Origin: a virus
DNA length: 64,000 nucleotides
Reading direction: 5' to 3' (one strand)
Virus record (IMG/VR): IMGVR_UViG_3300037193_001436
Span: 1 to 64,000 of that record
Shown: positions 46,251 to 54,139 of the stretch, piece by piece
How positions within the stretch are numbered: position 1 is the first letter of the stretch
How the letters are laid out: each line of letters begins with the position of its first letter
The notes under the pieces: generated by a model
Databases searched by the model: none
Told to the model about the DNA's origin: nothing
The model's input: only the letters and a program-made list of their open reading frames with translations
Program-made: the position numbers and the translations under genes

Positions 46251-46759
46251 CAGAGATCACCCCGTTTCATGGCGTCGTTGTAGGCCTTCTGCTCCACCAG
46301 GGAGTGCACCGGGCAGAACTCGCACAGGTACCGGTCGTCCTTGGTGTGGTACGCGGGCATCCCGGCTTCCTTGCGGGCCTGTGCGGTGCCGGGCGTGAGT
46401 CGCTTGGAGTCCGACTTGTAGTCGCTGCAGTCGGGGTTGCGGAGATGTTGCCGCCAGCAACTCATCGCGTCTTCGCGGAAGGTGTCGCGAGTGTTGTAGA
46501 AGTCGCTGCCAAGCCCGGTCTCTCCGCCGAACTCGTTGACCAGCTTCTTGGAGATCTCCTTCTGCACGCGGGGATCGTTCCAGTCGGCAGCGTCGACCCG
46601 TGCGAGCATCCCGATGTGCTCTTCGCCGTTGGTCCGGTGCGGCTTGACCAGGTAGTTGAGCAGGACGTCGTGCTCGGGGTCACCGGAGTAGTCGGGCAGC
46701 GGTTCGATGGTCTTGCAGTCCCTGCAGACCAGGAGGCGGATTTGCTCGGGTTCAGTCAC
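46250..46759 (-). CDS. cysteine-containing hypothetical protein
   Basis: 169 residues from GTG 46759. CRDCKT near the start, SCWRQHLRNPDCSDY in the middle and CEFCPVHSL near the end suggest a bipartite zinc site. Helical centre. Unknown function; follows 46765-46908 closely. Confidence 0.72.
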   Translation of the reverse strand: MTEPEQIRLLVCRDCKTIEPLPDYSGDPEHDVLLNYLVKPHRTNGEEHIGMLARVDAADWNDPRVQKEISKKLVNEFGGETGLGSDFYNTRDTFREDAMSCWRQHLRNPDCSDYKSDSKRLTPGTAQARKEAGMPAYHTKDDRYLCEFCPVHSLVEQKAYNDAMKRGDL

Positions 46760-46764
46760 GCGGA

Positions 46765-46908
46765 TCAGTCTTCCGGCCCGGCCCGGGGCATTCTACTGTC
46801 GCGAGTTGTTACTTTGCCGACGTGCCAGGTGATGCAGCGCCTGCAGAGGTAGACATCCATGCCGGTCTGGTACTCGCCGGTGCGCAGCAACCACAGCAGC
46901 CGCCCCAA
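46765..46908 (-). CDS. small zinc-knuckle protein, start uncertain
   Basis: 47 residues from TTG 46908 (AAGG upstream): MGRLLWLLRTGEYQTG, MDVYLCRRCITWHVGK and a basic tail. The frame stays open about 20 codons further upstream to a TAG without a good start. The CRRC motif, G/C third-position bias and close spacing to 46759 argue for a real gene. Confidence 0.45.
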   Translation of the reverse strand: MGRLLWLLRTGEYQTGMDVYLCRRCITWHVGKVTTRDSRMPRAGPED

Positions 46909-46988
46909 GGCTGCGGCCTTGGTGGGGAGCTGCAGCTCGTCGCATCCGTCATCGTCGACGTCGGCCCCCTACCAGCGCCGCGCAGTTG

Positions 46989-47786
46989 CTACTTCGAGTC
47001 CTGCAACCCCGAAGAGCCAGGAGCGGCGGCGAGCGTCGCCACGTTGTCGTCCAGGGTCTTCATCAGTTCCTGGGTCTTCTGGATCTGCTGGGTGTCACCC
47101 TCGATCCGGTCGAGCTGCTGCTTCATGTCCCGGATCACCTTGATCAATGCGGTGCCGGTGCCGGTGGGAGCCACCCAGAAACGCTTGGCGTACTCCTCCT
47201 CCTCGGCCTGGTAGATGCGGCGAAGTTCCGCTTCGGTCCAATCCGCCATGTTGCCCTCCGCTGAGCCGCCGGTCGGCGGCTTGGTGAGTGAAGCCAGTAG
47301 TGCCCGTGCGCGCTTGAGGTCGGCGGCGACGTCCTGCGGTCGGCCGACGTACTCGAAGTGCATGGCGTCGGGGCGGTTCTCGTACCGGCCGCCCCAGTAG
47401 AAGTGGCACGACTCCCAGGCGTGGACGACCTTCGGCGGAAGGTCGGTGATGAGCTTCGAGCCCATCGGGTTGTCCTCAGAGTTAACGTCGACCGCCAGGC
47501 CCCAGGAGTGGTTGCTCGCCGTCTTGGTTCCCCGGATCGGCCGGTTGGCGAAGCCCCAGCAGGCACCGACCTTCAGTCGGTAGCCCATCAGCACCGTCGC
47601 CGCGAGCAGGGTTTGGACCAGCGGAGCGATCTCTCGCCGGACGCGGACCTTCACCCCGCCCCCGGAGACCGTCAGCATCTTGGACTCCTGGGCGTTTGGC
47701 CACCCAGGGCCCCAGCCTCTCGCGGCAGCATTGTTGCGGGAGGCACCGGCCAGCGGATTCGGCCCGTATGCTGCGCGCGATGCCAT
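46989..47786 (-). CDS. M15-family peptidase, candidate endolysin
   Basis: 265 residues. Peptidase M15 zinc site: SNHSWGLAVDV (H93, D100) and DAMHFEY (H143), with CWGFANRPI and a PPKVV.AWE region before it. This family cleaves L-Ala-D-Glu or D-Ala-D-Ala bonds in peptidoglycan. After residue 165 there is an acidic helix and a coiled coil (DMKQQLDRIEGDTQQIQKTQ) instead of a usual wall-binding domain. It could be the lysis enzyme or a virion-associated wall hydrolase. Confidence 0.85.
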   Translation of the reverse strand: MASRAAYGPNPLAGASRNNAAARGWGPGWPNAQESKMLTVSGGGVKVRVRREIAPLVQTLLAATVLMGYRLKVGACWGFANRPIRGTKTASNHSWGLAVDVNSEDNPMGSKLITDLPPKVVHAWESCHFYWGGRYENRPDAMHFEYVGRPQDVAADLKRARALLASLTKPPTGGSAEGNMADWTEAELRRIYQAEEEEYAKRFWVAPTGTGTALIKVIRDMKQQLDRIEGDTQQIQKTQELMKTLDDNVATLAAAPGSSGLQDSK

Positions 47787-47788
47787 GA

Positions 47789-47956
47789 CTAGTGGTCGAC
47801 CTCCCCCGGGTCGACGTCGGCCCGGTCCTCCACGCCGACACCGGGCTGGGTGTCGACCGGCTGCACCTCTTCGTTCTCCTGGACGGCCTGCGCGGCCTCC
47901 TCTTCGGTCACACCGACCGGCTCGTTCGGGCCGGGTTCATTCGGGGTCGTGGTCAC
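47789..47956 (-). CDS. small acidic protein
   Basis: 55 residues, GTG 47956 overlapping the upstream stop. About one third D/E (GVTEEEAAQAVQENEEVQPV), likely disordered. Directly upstream of the M15 peptidase gene. Confidence 0.58.
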   Translation of the reverse strand: MTTTPNEPGPNEPVGVTEEEAAQAVQENEEVQPVDTQPGVGVEDRADVDPGEVDH

Positions 47957-48198
47957 AGTGGTACCGCCAATCCAGGGGTGGGGGTGGGGACGAAGTTCGG
48001 GGTGGGAGCGGCGATGCCGTCCGGCGAGATCTTCACGCGCTTCTCGTGGATGCCGTACCAGGGGTCGAGCAGGTCGGCGCGGTCAGCCCAGGTGGCACCT
48101 TCGACGATGCCGCCACGGTTGTTGATGACCTTCTTGTACTTGCCGTCCGTCGCACCCTCGTGCAGGTCGGCATTCATCGATCGGCTGTACGGGTACAT
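47953..48198 (-). CDS. small hypothetical protein, possibly structural
   Basis: 81 residues, YPYSRSMNADLHEGATDGKY and a proline/threonine tail (APTPNFVPTPTPGLAVPL). Similar extended tails occur in the neighbouring 48-52 kb proteins. Unknown. Confidence 0.64.
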   Translation of the reverse strand: MYPYSRSMNADLHEGATDGKYKKVINNRGGIVEGATWADRADLLDPWYGIHEKRVKISPDGIAAPTPNFVPTPTPGLAVPL

Positions 48199-48243
48199 GC
48201 AACTCCTCCAGGAACTCGTTTCCAGGTTCCCATCTCGGAACGA

Positions 48244-48399
48244 CTACTTGATAGCGCGCTTCGCTTTGCCGTTTGGCCTGCGGCGGTCGTTGAACAAGTC
48301 GGCAGCGCGCTGGCCCGCGCCGTTGTTGTCGTCGTCATCGGGGGTCTCGACGCGGCGGATGCGCTTGTTGCGGCGGCGGTCGGTTGCTTTCAGTGGCAT
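48244..48399 (-). CDS. small basic protein
   Basis: 51 residues, highly basic (ATDRRRNKRIRRVE, DRRRPNGKAKRAIK) with a DDDDNN patch. Poor ribosome binding site. Possible nucleic-acid binder or internal virion peptide. Confidence 0.55.
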   Translation of the reverse strand: MPLKATDRRRNKRIRRVETPDDDDNNGAGQRAADLFNDRRRPNGKAKRAIK

Positions 48400-48405
48400 G
48401 GGGAA

Positions 48406-48726
48406 TCACCAGACATTCAGTGCGGGGGTGGACGTGCCTTCCATGCCGGACTTGTTCTGCGCGAAGTCCGTGCGCTGGTAGATCCGGTCGACGTTGACGA
48501 CGTCCTCGATCCCCAGCTCCTCGGTGCGGTAGCCGTACCGGGGCGGGAAGAGCTGGACCGGGACCGGCGGCCGGATGAGCCGGAGCTGGTCGGCGGTCAG
48601 GGACATGGCCGACTCCAGCGCCAGTCCGGTGAGGTACTGCTCATGGGTCTGGTTCGGCCGCTGGATCTGGACCGGCGGCGAGCCCCAGGGACGGCGGCCG
48701 TAGACGGTGTCGGCAGTGCTAGTCAT
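48406..48726 (-). CDS. proline/arginine-rich hypothetical protein
   Basis: 106 residues (YGRRPWGSPPVQIQRPNQTH, then SLTADQLRLIRPPVPVQLFP). A LTADQL segment is close to the L-x-x-x-Q-F tag but internal and ends in L. Unknown function. Confidence 0.64.
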   Translation of the reverse strand: MTSTADTVYGRRPWGSPPVQIQRPNQTHEQYLTGLALESAMSLTADQLRLIRPPVPVQLFPPRYGYRTEELGIEDVVNVDRIYQRTDFAQNKSGMEGTSTPALNVW

Positions 48727-48727
48727 G

Positions 48728-48756
48728 TTGACACATCGCTGTCAGGCCGGGACGAT
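48728..48756 (+). promoter_or_regulatory. TTGACACATC promoter on the plus strand
   Basis: TTGACA (48728-48733), 17-bp spacer, GACGAT (48751-48756), with the ATG of the 48763 gene six bases further. The ATGTTGACACAT core equals that of the minus-strand promoter at 34991-35039. Confidence 0.68.
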
Positions 48757-48762
48757 GGAGGC

Positions 48763-48939
48763 ATGACCGAGAGCCCTGGCACGACGCCTCCTGAGCCCCA
48801 CGACGGGATGACGCTGGAGGAGTACATCGCCGCGTACCCGGAGTACGAGGAGTACGGCCGGGCCGTGTTCGCTTCCCTCGCCGAGCCGGACGAGGAGGGC
48901 TGGGACGACATCTCGACCTCCTCAGATGTCGAAGACTGA
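48763..48939 (+). CDS. small acidic protein, leaderless
   Basis: 58 residues, very acidic (LEEYIAAYPEYEEYGRAVF, then EPDEEGWDDIS). GACGAT six bases before the ATG. Converges with the 48922 gene, overlapping by 18 bp. Could mimic DNA charge, but nothing specific supports that. Confidence 0.58.
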   Translation: MTESPGTTPPEPHDGMTLEEYIAAYPEYEEYGRAVFASLAEPDEEGWDDISTSSDVED

Positions 48940-50463
48940 CTGCGTCCGGCCAGTCCTGGGGTTGTTGTGGAACTGCGGCCCGAGCTGGGTGTGAACCTGC
49001 CCGCGCTGGAGTGACTGCAGCGGCTTGTCCGGGTTGTTCGGGACGTTGACGCCTTCCCCGGCCCAGTGCCGCACCACCGGGTACTGCTCGGCCGGTGAGG
49101 TGTTCACGTCCGGCCTGCGCATCTGCTGCGAGCCCCAGGTGGCCGCCTGGAACGAGTGCACGTTGTCGGCGTAGTTCACGCCCCGGGACAGTCCCCGCGC
49201 CGCCAGAGTCCGCCTGGTGGCGTAGTCGTTGAGGGCGTGGACGATCGGGGCACCCTCGGCGAGCATCTGCTCCGGCCGGGACAGGCCCCACTCCGGCTTG
49301 ATCTTGCCGGACGCGTCGGAGACGAACTCCTGGGTCTTGCCTCGCTTGGCCGACGCGGGCTGGTCAGCGTAGACACTGCTTCGGACCCCGGCCGCGTCGC
49401 GGTACTTGTGGGACTTCGCCGTCGGCAGGTGCGGTGCCATCACGCTGGCCTCGTGCACATCGGAGACCTTGTAGGCGTCCGGCGAGTCCTTGTTGACCAG
49501 TGCGCCCCGGAACGCGACCGTCTTGGCTGCGGCGTTCGGGTCGCCGTACTGGTGGACCGAGAAGTCGCCGGTGTCCAGCGCCTCTGCGGCCCGGCTGGCC
49601 GCCTTGTCGACGTTGGCCGGGCGTCCGGCGATGAACTTGGCCGGACGCTGCTCCAGGGCGGCGTGGACGGCCTCCTCGCCCTGGTCCAGGTTCGGGTGGC
49701 TCCGCTTGGCCCCGGGCTGTGCCTTCCACATGTTGTTCGGGCTGGTGTCGGCGGCGGCGCTGGCCATCAGGTTGCGCGCGGCCTCGATCCGCTCGGGGTG
49801 GGACAGGTGGCCGGTGGCGTTGACGAAGGACGGGTGCTGGACCAGCCGGTGCACCTTGGACTCGAACATGTCGGGGGTCTCACGCAGGTGCTCCTCGTGC
49901 GTGATGGCGTGCTCGATGTTCGGGAAGTCGGTGGTGACGTGGCCGCCGTAGAACAACTGTGACGCGGACTCGTTGACCCCGGCAACGATGTGTTCGGCGG
50001 TGACCCGGTCCAGGGCCCGGGACTGGGCACGCTCCACCGAGCCGACCGGGTCCCGGGGGTCGTGGCCGAAGTGCTTGAGGACCTGGGTGCCTTTGGTGTA
50101 CTCGCGGCCGGACAGGTCCTCGGCGCGGCGCTGGACGGTGACGCCGGGCTCGTGCTTGTGCGGCTCGTTGATCGCCGGGACGCCCTTCTCGGCGGCGGTG
50201 TTGGGGAACATGTGCCGCGCGCCGGTGACGAAGGTGCGGTACCGGGGGTCGATCGGGTCCATCCGGTAGCCCATCGGGGCGTCCACGGATTCGTCGGTCT
50301 TCTTCGCCAGGTCGCGCAGGCGTCGGCGGTCGGTGACCGGTCGCTCGTAGCCATGCACGGCCTTGGGAGCCGACAGTGTGCGGCCCTGCCCGACGGCGGT
50401 GAACTGGTTCGGTCCCTTGCCGGTGATCGGGTTGGTGAGGTCGTCGGCCTTCTTCTTCGCCAT
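48922..50463 (-). CDS. large basic protein, DUF7178-like arrangement
   Basis: 513 residues. Basic N-terminal 110 residues, then a core in which TSPNNMWKAQPGAKR, VDKAASRAAEALDTG, AAAKTVAFRGALVNKDSPDA and YKVSDVHEASV follow in the order of the phage DUF7178 family (S-P-N-x-W, NVxKA, K-T-x-x-F, V-x-D-x-H). The last 120 residues are unassigned. Function of DUF7178 proteins is not known. Confidence 0.6.
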   Translation of the reverse strand: MAKKKADDLTNPITGKGPNQFTAVGQGRTLSAPKAVHGYERPVTDRRRLRDLAKKTDESVDAPMGYRMDPIDPRYRTFVTGARHMFPNTAAEKGVPAINEPHKHEPGVTVQRRAEDLSGREYTKGTQVLKHFGHDPRDPVGSVERAQSRALDRVTAEHIVAGVNESASQLFYGGHVTTDFPNIEHAITHEEHLRETPDMFESKVHRLVQHPSFVNATGHLSHPERIEAARNLMASAAADTSPNNMWKAQPGAKRSHPNLDQGEEAVHAALEQRPAKFIAGRPANVDKAASRAAEALDTGDFSVHQYGDPNAAAKTVAFRGALVNKDSPDAYKVSDVHEASVMAPHLPTAKSHKYRDAAGVRSSVYADQPASAKRGKTQEFVSDASGKIKPEWGLSRPEQMLAEGAPIVHALNDYATRRTLAARGLSRGVNYADNVHSFQAATWGSQQMRRPDVNTSPAEQYPVVRHWAGEGVNVPNNPDKPLQSLQRGQVHTQLGPQFHNNPRTGRTQSVFDI

Positions 50464-50466
50464 CTC

Positions 50467-50982
50467 CTACCTCCAGGACGGCAGCAGCCGGGCGGCCTTG
50501 GCAGTGCGGATCGGGTCCACCGGGCCGGGGTCGATGTCGACGCTGCGGGCCAACGCGCCGAGCTGGGAGGGGTTGAGCATGTGGGCCTTGCCCATGTAGT
50601 TGACCTGCTCCTCCGGCGTGCCGGTCGGCGCGAACTTCAGACCGGCGGCCTCGAACTCCAGGCCGGTCTGCGGGTTGAAGCTGTCCGGCCAGAAGTAGTC
50701 CGACGGGTCGATCCGCTCCCCCTTGTGGACGCCGCGCTGGTAGGAGCGCTGGGTGAGCCGGGACTGGATCCCCTTGAGCAGCCGGTCCTCGCGGCGGGAG
50801 TTGACGTTGCCCAGGTAGCCGTCGGGGTACTCGGCCTCCGGCGTGCGGGCAGCGGCGACCGAGCGGCGGGCGTCGAGGATGTCGCGGTACCCGATCAGGT
50901 CGGTCCGACCGCCGCCGCCGTAGGTGGGCGTGCCGGGCTGGCTGACCCCGAAGGGCGCGAGGTACTGCCAGTTGGTGGTCAC
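50467..50982 (-). CDS. hypothetical protein, possibly virion-associated
   Basis: 171 residues from GTG 50982 (overlaps upstream stop). Gly/Pro/Thr-rich start (FGVSQPGTPTYGGGGRTDLI), a basic middle and an AHMLNPSQLGALARSV segment. Unknown; similar composition to neighbours. Confidence 0.66.
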   Translation of the reverse strand: MTTNWQYLAPFGVSQPGTPTYGGGGRTDLIGYRDILDARRSVAAARTPEAEYPDGYLGNVNSRREDRLLKGIQSRLTQRSYQRGVHKGERIDPSDYFWPDSFNPQTGLEFEAAGLKFAPTGTPEEQVNYMGKAHMLNPSQLGALARSVDIDPGPVDPIRTAKAARLLPSWR

Positions 50983-51497
50983 TTGATGCCCCGGGCCTTC
51001 TTGCCGTGCTTGGTGAGGACTTCCTCACCGGCCTCGTTGTCCCAGTACGCTTCCTCGTTGCGCTTGGTGGCGACGCTCATGGCCTGCTGGTGGGTGGTGA
51101 ACGCGCTGGAGGCGTCCAGGTCGACCCGGCCGGGAGCCACCCAGGACCCGGCGATCGCGCCGCGCCGGTTGCCGGTGGTGCTGCGGATGTTCTCGATGTG
51201 CTCCATCGCGGTGGGGGTGTCGACGTGCGGGACCTGCTTGGTCGGGATGCGCTCGCCCTTGGTGTCCGGCTCGCCGCCGACCACGTAGGCCTTGTCGACC
51301 CCGGCGTTCAGGAACCGGTTGGAGTGGGTGTTGAAGCTGGCTCCGCCCTCGGCGTGGGTGCGGATGGCGAACTGGACGCCGTTCAGCAGCGGGACGTCGC
51401 GGCGCAGCGAGGGAAGCTGGCCCTGCCGGGGCAGGCTCTCGCGGATCCCCTTCAGTCCGGGCACGTCAGCCAGCGGGGGGAACTTCCCGAGTGCCAT
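50979..51497 (-). CDS. hypothetical protein, possibly virion-associated
   Basis: 172 residues behind AGGAGGAAGTTG. Start MALGKFPPLADVPGLKGIRE, beta-rich centre and basic end (LTKHGKKARGIK). Unknown function. First of the pair. Confidence 0.68.
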   Translation of the reverse strand: MALGKFPPLADVPGLKGIRESLPRQGQLPSLRRDVPLLNGVQFAIRTHAEGGASFNTHSNRFLNAGVDKAYVVGGEPDTKGERIPTKQVPHVDTPTAMEHIENIRSTTGNRRGAIAGSWVAPGRVDLDASSAFTTHQQAMSVATKRNEEAYWDNEAGEEVLTKHGKKARGIK

Positions 51498-51539
51498 GAC
51501 AACTTCCTCCTAGTTGTTGCTTTCCCGTAGGCTGGTGCT

Positions 51540-51758
51540 GTGACGACCCATCTGACGGCGGTGAAAATGGAGGTTCCGACACCGCCGCATGACTACTGGG
51601 CCTGGTGCGAGACCTGCGCCCGGCAGGTGGGTCCTGTGGTCGGATACTCGATCGTTGCCCAAGACATCTGTTCGGCGCACGAGGAGCACCCTGACCTGCC
51701 GGACGATGAGCTGATGACGCTCATCCCCAGTAGGGGTTTTGGCCGTACTGACGCTTGA
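51540..51758 (+). CDS. small zinc-knuckle protein, leaderless GTG start
   Basis: 72 residues. TAGGCT lies six bases before the GTG. YWAWCETCARQVG and a later CSAHEEH give a C2CH-type site. Converges with the 51721 gene. Confidence 0.58.
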   Translation: MTTHLTAVKMEVPTPPHDYWAWCETCARQVGPVVGYSIVAQDICSAHEEHPDLPDDELMTLIPSRGFGRTDA

Positions 51759-52047
51759 GGTAGAAGTCGCGATTCCCAACTGCCGACGGCACGATCCGGG
51801 TGTTCCGGAGCGTCTGTGCGGCCTCGGGAGCGGTCGGGTAGCCCATCACGGTCTGCGGTGCGCCCTTGAACCCCAGGCGCTCCATGGTGCCCTGCCGGTG
51901 CGCGGCCGTGGCACCCTCCGGGCTGGCCGAGACGGTGCTCTTCTTCCTGACCGGCTTGGTGTGCTTGCTCGGGGCCCCGGAGACGTTCTTGGCCCGAGCC
52001 ATGCTCTTGCCCATCTTCGGGAAGTTGGTGGTCGTCTTGTCAGCCAT
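51721..52047 (-). CDS. basic hypothetical protein
   Basis: 108 residues; the N-terminal half is very basic (MARAKNVSGAPSKHTKPVRK), then helices with FYLKRQYGQNPYWG. Unknown. Confidence 0.64.
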   Translation of the reverse strand: MADKTTTNFPKMGKSMARAKNVSGAPSKHTKPVRKKSTVSASPEGATAAHRQGTMERLGFKGAPQTVMGYPTAPEAAQTLRNTRIVPSAVGNRDFYLKRQYGQNPYWG

Positions 52048-52050
52048 CGC

Positions 52051-52362
52051 TCATCCAAACGCCTTGAGGTCGGGGGGACGCTCGGCCCGGAGCCATAGGC
52101 TCTTGTCGAACGTGGAGTCGGACTGCCCGATCGGCGACTTCGGCACACCGAGCTTCGCCCGCTCCCAGTCCATCGACCCAAGCGCGTTCCTGCTGGGCTG
52201 CAGGTTGTCCAGGAGCGAGGTCCGTCGGTAGGTCCGCAGGCCGCCGCCGACGGCGTTCTGGAGCGTGCGGAACTGCGGCTGCCGCACCCTGGTAGCCGCT
52301 TCCTGGAACTCCTGTGACCGTCCGGCCAGTGGTTCTTCCGGAACAGCAATCCCGTTCGCCAT
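52051..52362 (-). CDS. hypothetical protein
   Basis: 103 residues (VPEEPLAGRSQEFQEAATRV, TSLLDNLQPSRNALGSMDWE). Ends in a leucine/arginine region. Three bases before the start of 51721-52047. Unknown. Confidence 0.64.
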   Translation of the reverse strand: MANGIAVPEEPLAGRSQEFQEAATRVRQPQFRTLQNAVGGGLRTYRRTSLLDNLQPSRNALGSMDWERAKLGVPKSPIGQSDSTFDKSLWLRAERPPDLKAFG

Positions 52363-52411
52363 CGAGAAACCCTTTCCGGAAACCAGTTTAGATCGGGCGT
52401 TGCCTCCGGTA

Positions 52412-52699
52412 TCAGTCGTGGAAGACGCGGAAGGCGATGCCGGACATCTTCTTGCCGTCCGGCATGGTGACGTCGGCGAAGCCGGGGCGGCAGGTCAGGG
52501 TGATGCCGCGCGGTGCGACGTAGGCCTGGGCGATGGCGATCGCCTTCACGGCCTGGTTGACGGCTCCGGCCCCGACGGCTCGCAGGGTGACCGGCTTGTT
52601 GTCGTAGACGGCGTGTGCGATGGCGGACGCGAGGGTGCCAGGGGGCGAGGAGGCCGCGACCTTCAGGACCTCGTCCTTGGGGGTTTCCGTGGTGGCCAT
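52412..52699 (-). CDS. spoVS: SpoVS-family protein
   Basis: 95 residues, whole-length match: LKVAASSPPGTLASAIAHAV, LRAVGAGAVNQAVKAIAIAQ, YVAPRGITLTCRPGFADV. This is the stage V sporulation protein S family, whose Alba-like fold binds nucleic acid. Host SpoVS affects sporulation in Bacillus; a phage copy might act on DNA packing, replication or host development. Good AGGAGCACC site. Confidence 0.92.
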   Translation of the reverse strand: MATTETPKDEVLKVAASSPPGTLASAIAHAVYDNKPVTLRAVGAGAVNQAVKAIAIAQAYVAPRGITLTCRPGFADVTMPDGKKMSGIAFRVFHD

Positions 52700-52752
52700 G
52701 TAGGTGCTCCTGCTGAGATCCGGGTCGGCTCCTCAACCGTAAGCGAGCACTG

Positions 52753-53328
52753 TCACGGGGTGGGAATTGTTGCCGGGGGCATCTCGGTATGCGGGTGTAC
52801 CGACTTCAGCGCCTCCTTCTCGTAGGCCAGCTCGGCGTTGCCGGTGTGGATGGCCATGGCGACGCGGGCCAGGGAGTAGGCGTCGGCGAGGTTGTCGTCG
52901 CTGGTTTCGAAGCCCCACTTCTTGTAGACCGCCAGCAGCATGTTGTTCTTCTTCGCCGCGCCGTTGCCGGTGACGAACTTCTTCAGGCTGCTGGGCTTGA
53001 CGATGGTCGGGTAGCGCAGGTCGCCGTGCTCGTCGTTGAACCGGTCGAAGTAGTCGTAGACGGCGAGCTTGACGATGGCTCCGAGTTCACCGGCCTGTTC
53101 CCGGCCGAACTTCGAGGCGTTGGAGTACCCCTCCATGCAGATGTGCGCGACGTCGTCGGTCTCGGAGAATAGCTTGAACAAGTGCTGGTAGATCGAGAGC
53201 AGTCGCTCGATCCCGTTCCCGGTCTTGGCGTCGAAGCTCTTGAGGTTGCCGACGATGTCGGTGCCGTCGGCATCGAGTGAGACGAAGGCGAAGCCGGTGT
53301 AGGACTGGTCGATGCCGACGTATCTCAC
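52753..53328 (-). CDS. RuvC-like Holliday-junction resolvase
   Basis: 191 residues from GTG 53328. RNase H-like metal residues: D7 in VGIDQSYTGFA, E66 in HICMEGYSNAS, and D145/D149 in SDDNLADAYSLA. KKFVTGNGAAKKNN precedes the last acidic pair, as in RuvC. Probably cuts branched DNA produced by recombination-dependent replication. Confidence 0.85.
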   Translation of the reverse strand: MRYVGIDQSYTGFAFVSLDADGTDIVGNLKSFDAKTGNGIERLLSIYQHLFKLFSETDDVAHICMEGYSNASKFGREQAGELGAIVKLAVYDYFDRFNDEHGDLRYPTIVKPSSLKKFVTGNGAAKKNNMLLAVYKKWGFETSDDNLADAYSLARVAMAIHTGNAELAYEKEALKSVHPHTEMPPATIPTP

Positions 53329-53621
53329 GCCTGGTCCTGCTCGTGCGCGAGCTTGATCACGGCCTCGTTGACGTACTCGCAGGCGGCACGAGGGACCTGG
53401 TTGAGCATCCGCTGCACGTCCGGGCTCTTCTCGACCTCGTCCCAGCCGAACGACCGGACTCCGAGTTCGAGGGTGATCCAGGTGCCTCGGGGGATGATCT
53501 CCTTGCCGTACTTCCCGGCGGAGTCGTAGTAGAAGTGCGGGTTGATCCGCAGCAGCGTCTCGCGCCGGGCGTTGATGAGCGCGGTGTGTTCCGGGGCCAG
53601 CTCGTCGTAGGGGATTGCCAT
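53325..53621 (-). CDS. hypothetical protein
   Basis: 98 residues (PEHTALINARRETLLRINPH, GTWITLELGVRSFGWDEV). GTGA coupled to the RuvC-like gene. No family recognised; possibly part of the recombination module. Confidence 0.72.
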   Translation of the reverse strand: MAIPYDELAPEHTALINARRETLLRINPHFYYDSAGKYGKEIIPRGTWITLELGVRSFGWDEVEKSPDVQRMLNQVPRAACEYVNEAVIKLAHEQDQA

Positions 53622-53629
53622 CTCTGCTC

Positions 53630-54139
53630 CTAGGGGTTCCAGCGCTCGACCCGGCGTTCGCGGGTGTCCCGGTTGACCCGGCGGGTCAGCTCGCGGGACA
53701 GGAGTGCTGCGGTGCGTTCTGAGTTGTCGTACACGGCGGTGATGAGCTTGCGGAACGCGTAGGCGCGCTGCTGCTCGTTCAGGGCGTCGAGGTACTGCTG
53801 GTCGGTGTAGGCGTGCGCCTTGGCGGCGGCGACGGTCTTCTCTGACTTGTTCTCAAGGCTCTTCAGGGCCTTGATCTTCTCGACGACGGCGTCGGCGTAC
53901 CGTTCGTCGACCTCGGCTGCGGCTACCTGGGCGCTCAGATACTCGCTCCATCGCGTCGTCCGGGTGAACAGCTTCATCAGCGCGGCGTCGGACTCCTCGG
54001 TGAGATCGTCCGGCGGTTCGGGGGCGGCGTGGCGTGGTCTGGTTGGCATCACGATCCCGTGCTGCTCCAGCTTCCGCTTCGCCTCCAGGCTCCGCAGCCC
54101 CATCTCCAGTGTCACGTTGCGGCTGACGGTCCGTGCCAT
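53630..54139 (-). CDS. helical hypothetical protein
   Basis: 169 residues from ATG 54139 behind AAGGAGG. Helical with basic regions (NVTLEMGLRSLEAKRKLEQH, KALKSLENKSEKTVAAAKAH). Its first 286 bp overlap the upstream nuclease gene's open 3' end in another frame. Function unknown. Confidence 0.72.
   Translation of the reverse strand: MARTVSRNVTLEMGLRSLEAKRKLEQHGIVMPTRPRHAAPEPPDDLTEESDAALMKLFTRTTRWSEYLSAQVAAAEVDERYADAVVEKIKALKSLENKSEKTVAAAKAHAYTDQQYLDALNEQQRAYAFRKLITAVYDNSERTAALLSRELTRRVNRDTRERRVERWNP

Noticed and set aside
46822-47143. Plus-strand frames over 46.8-47.1 kb
   Set aside because: They mirror the M15 peptidase end and the small 46765-46908 gene, and lack start signals.
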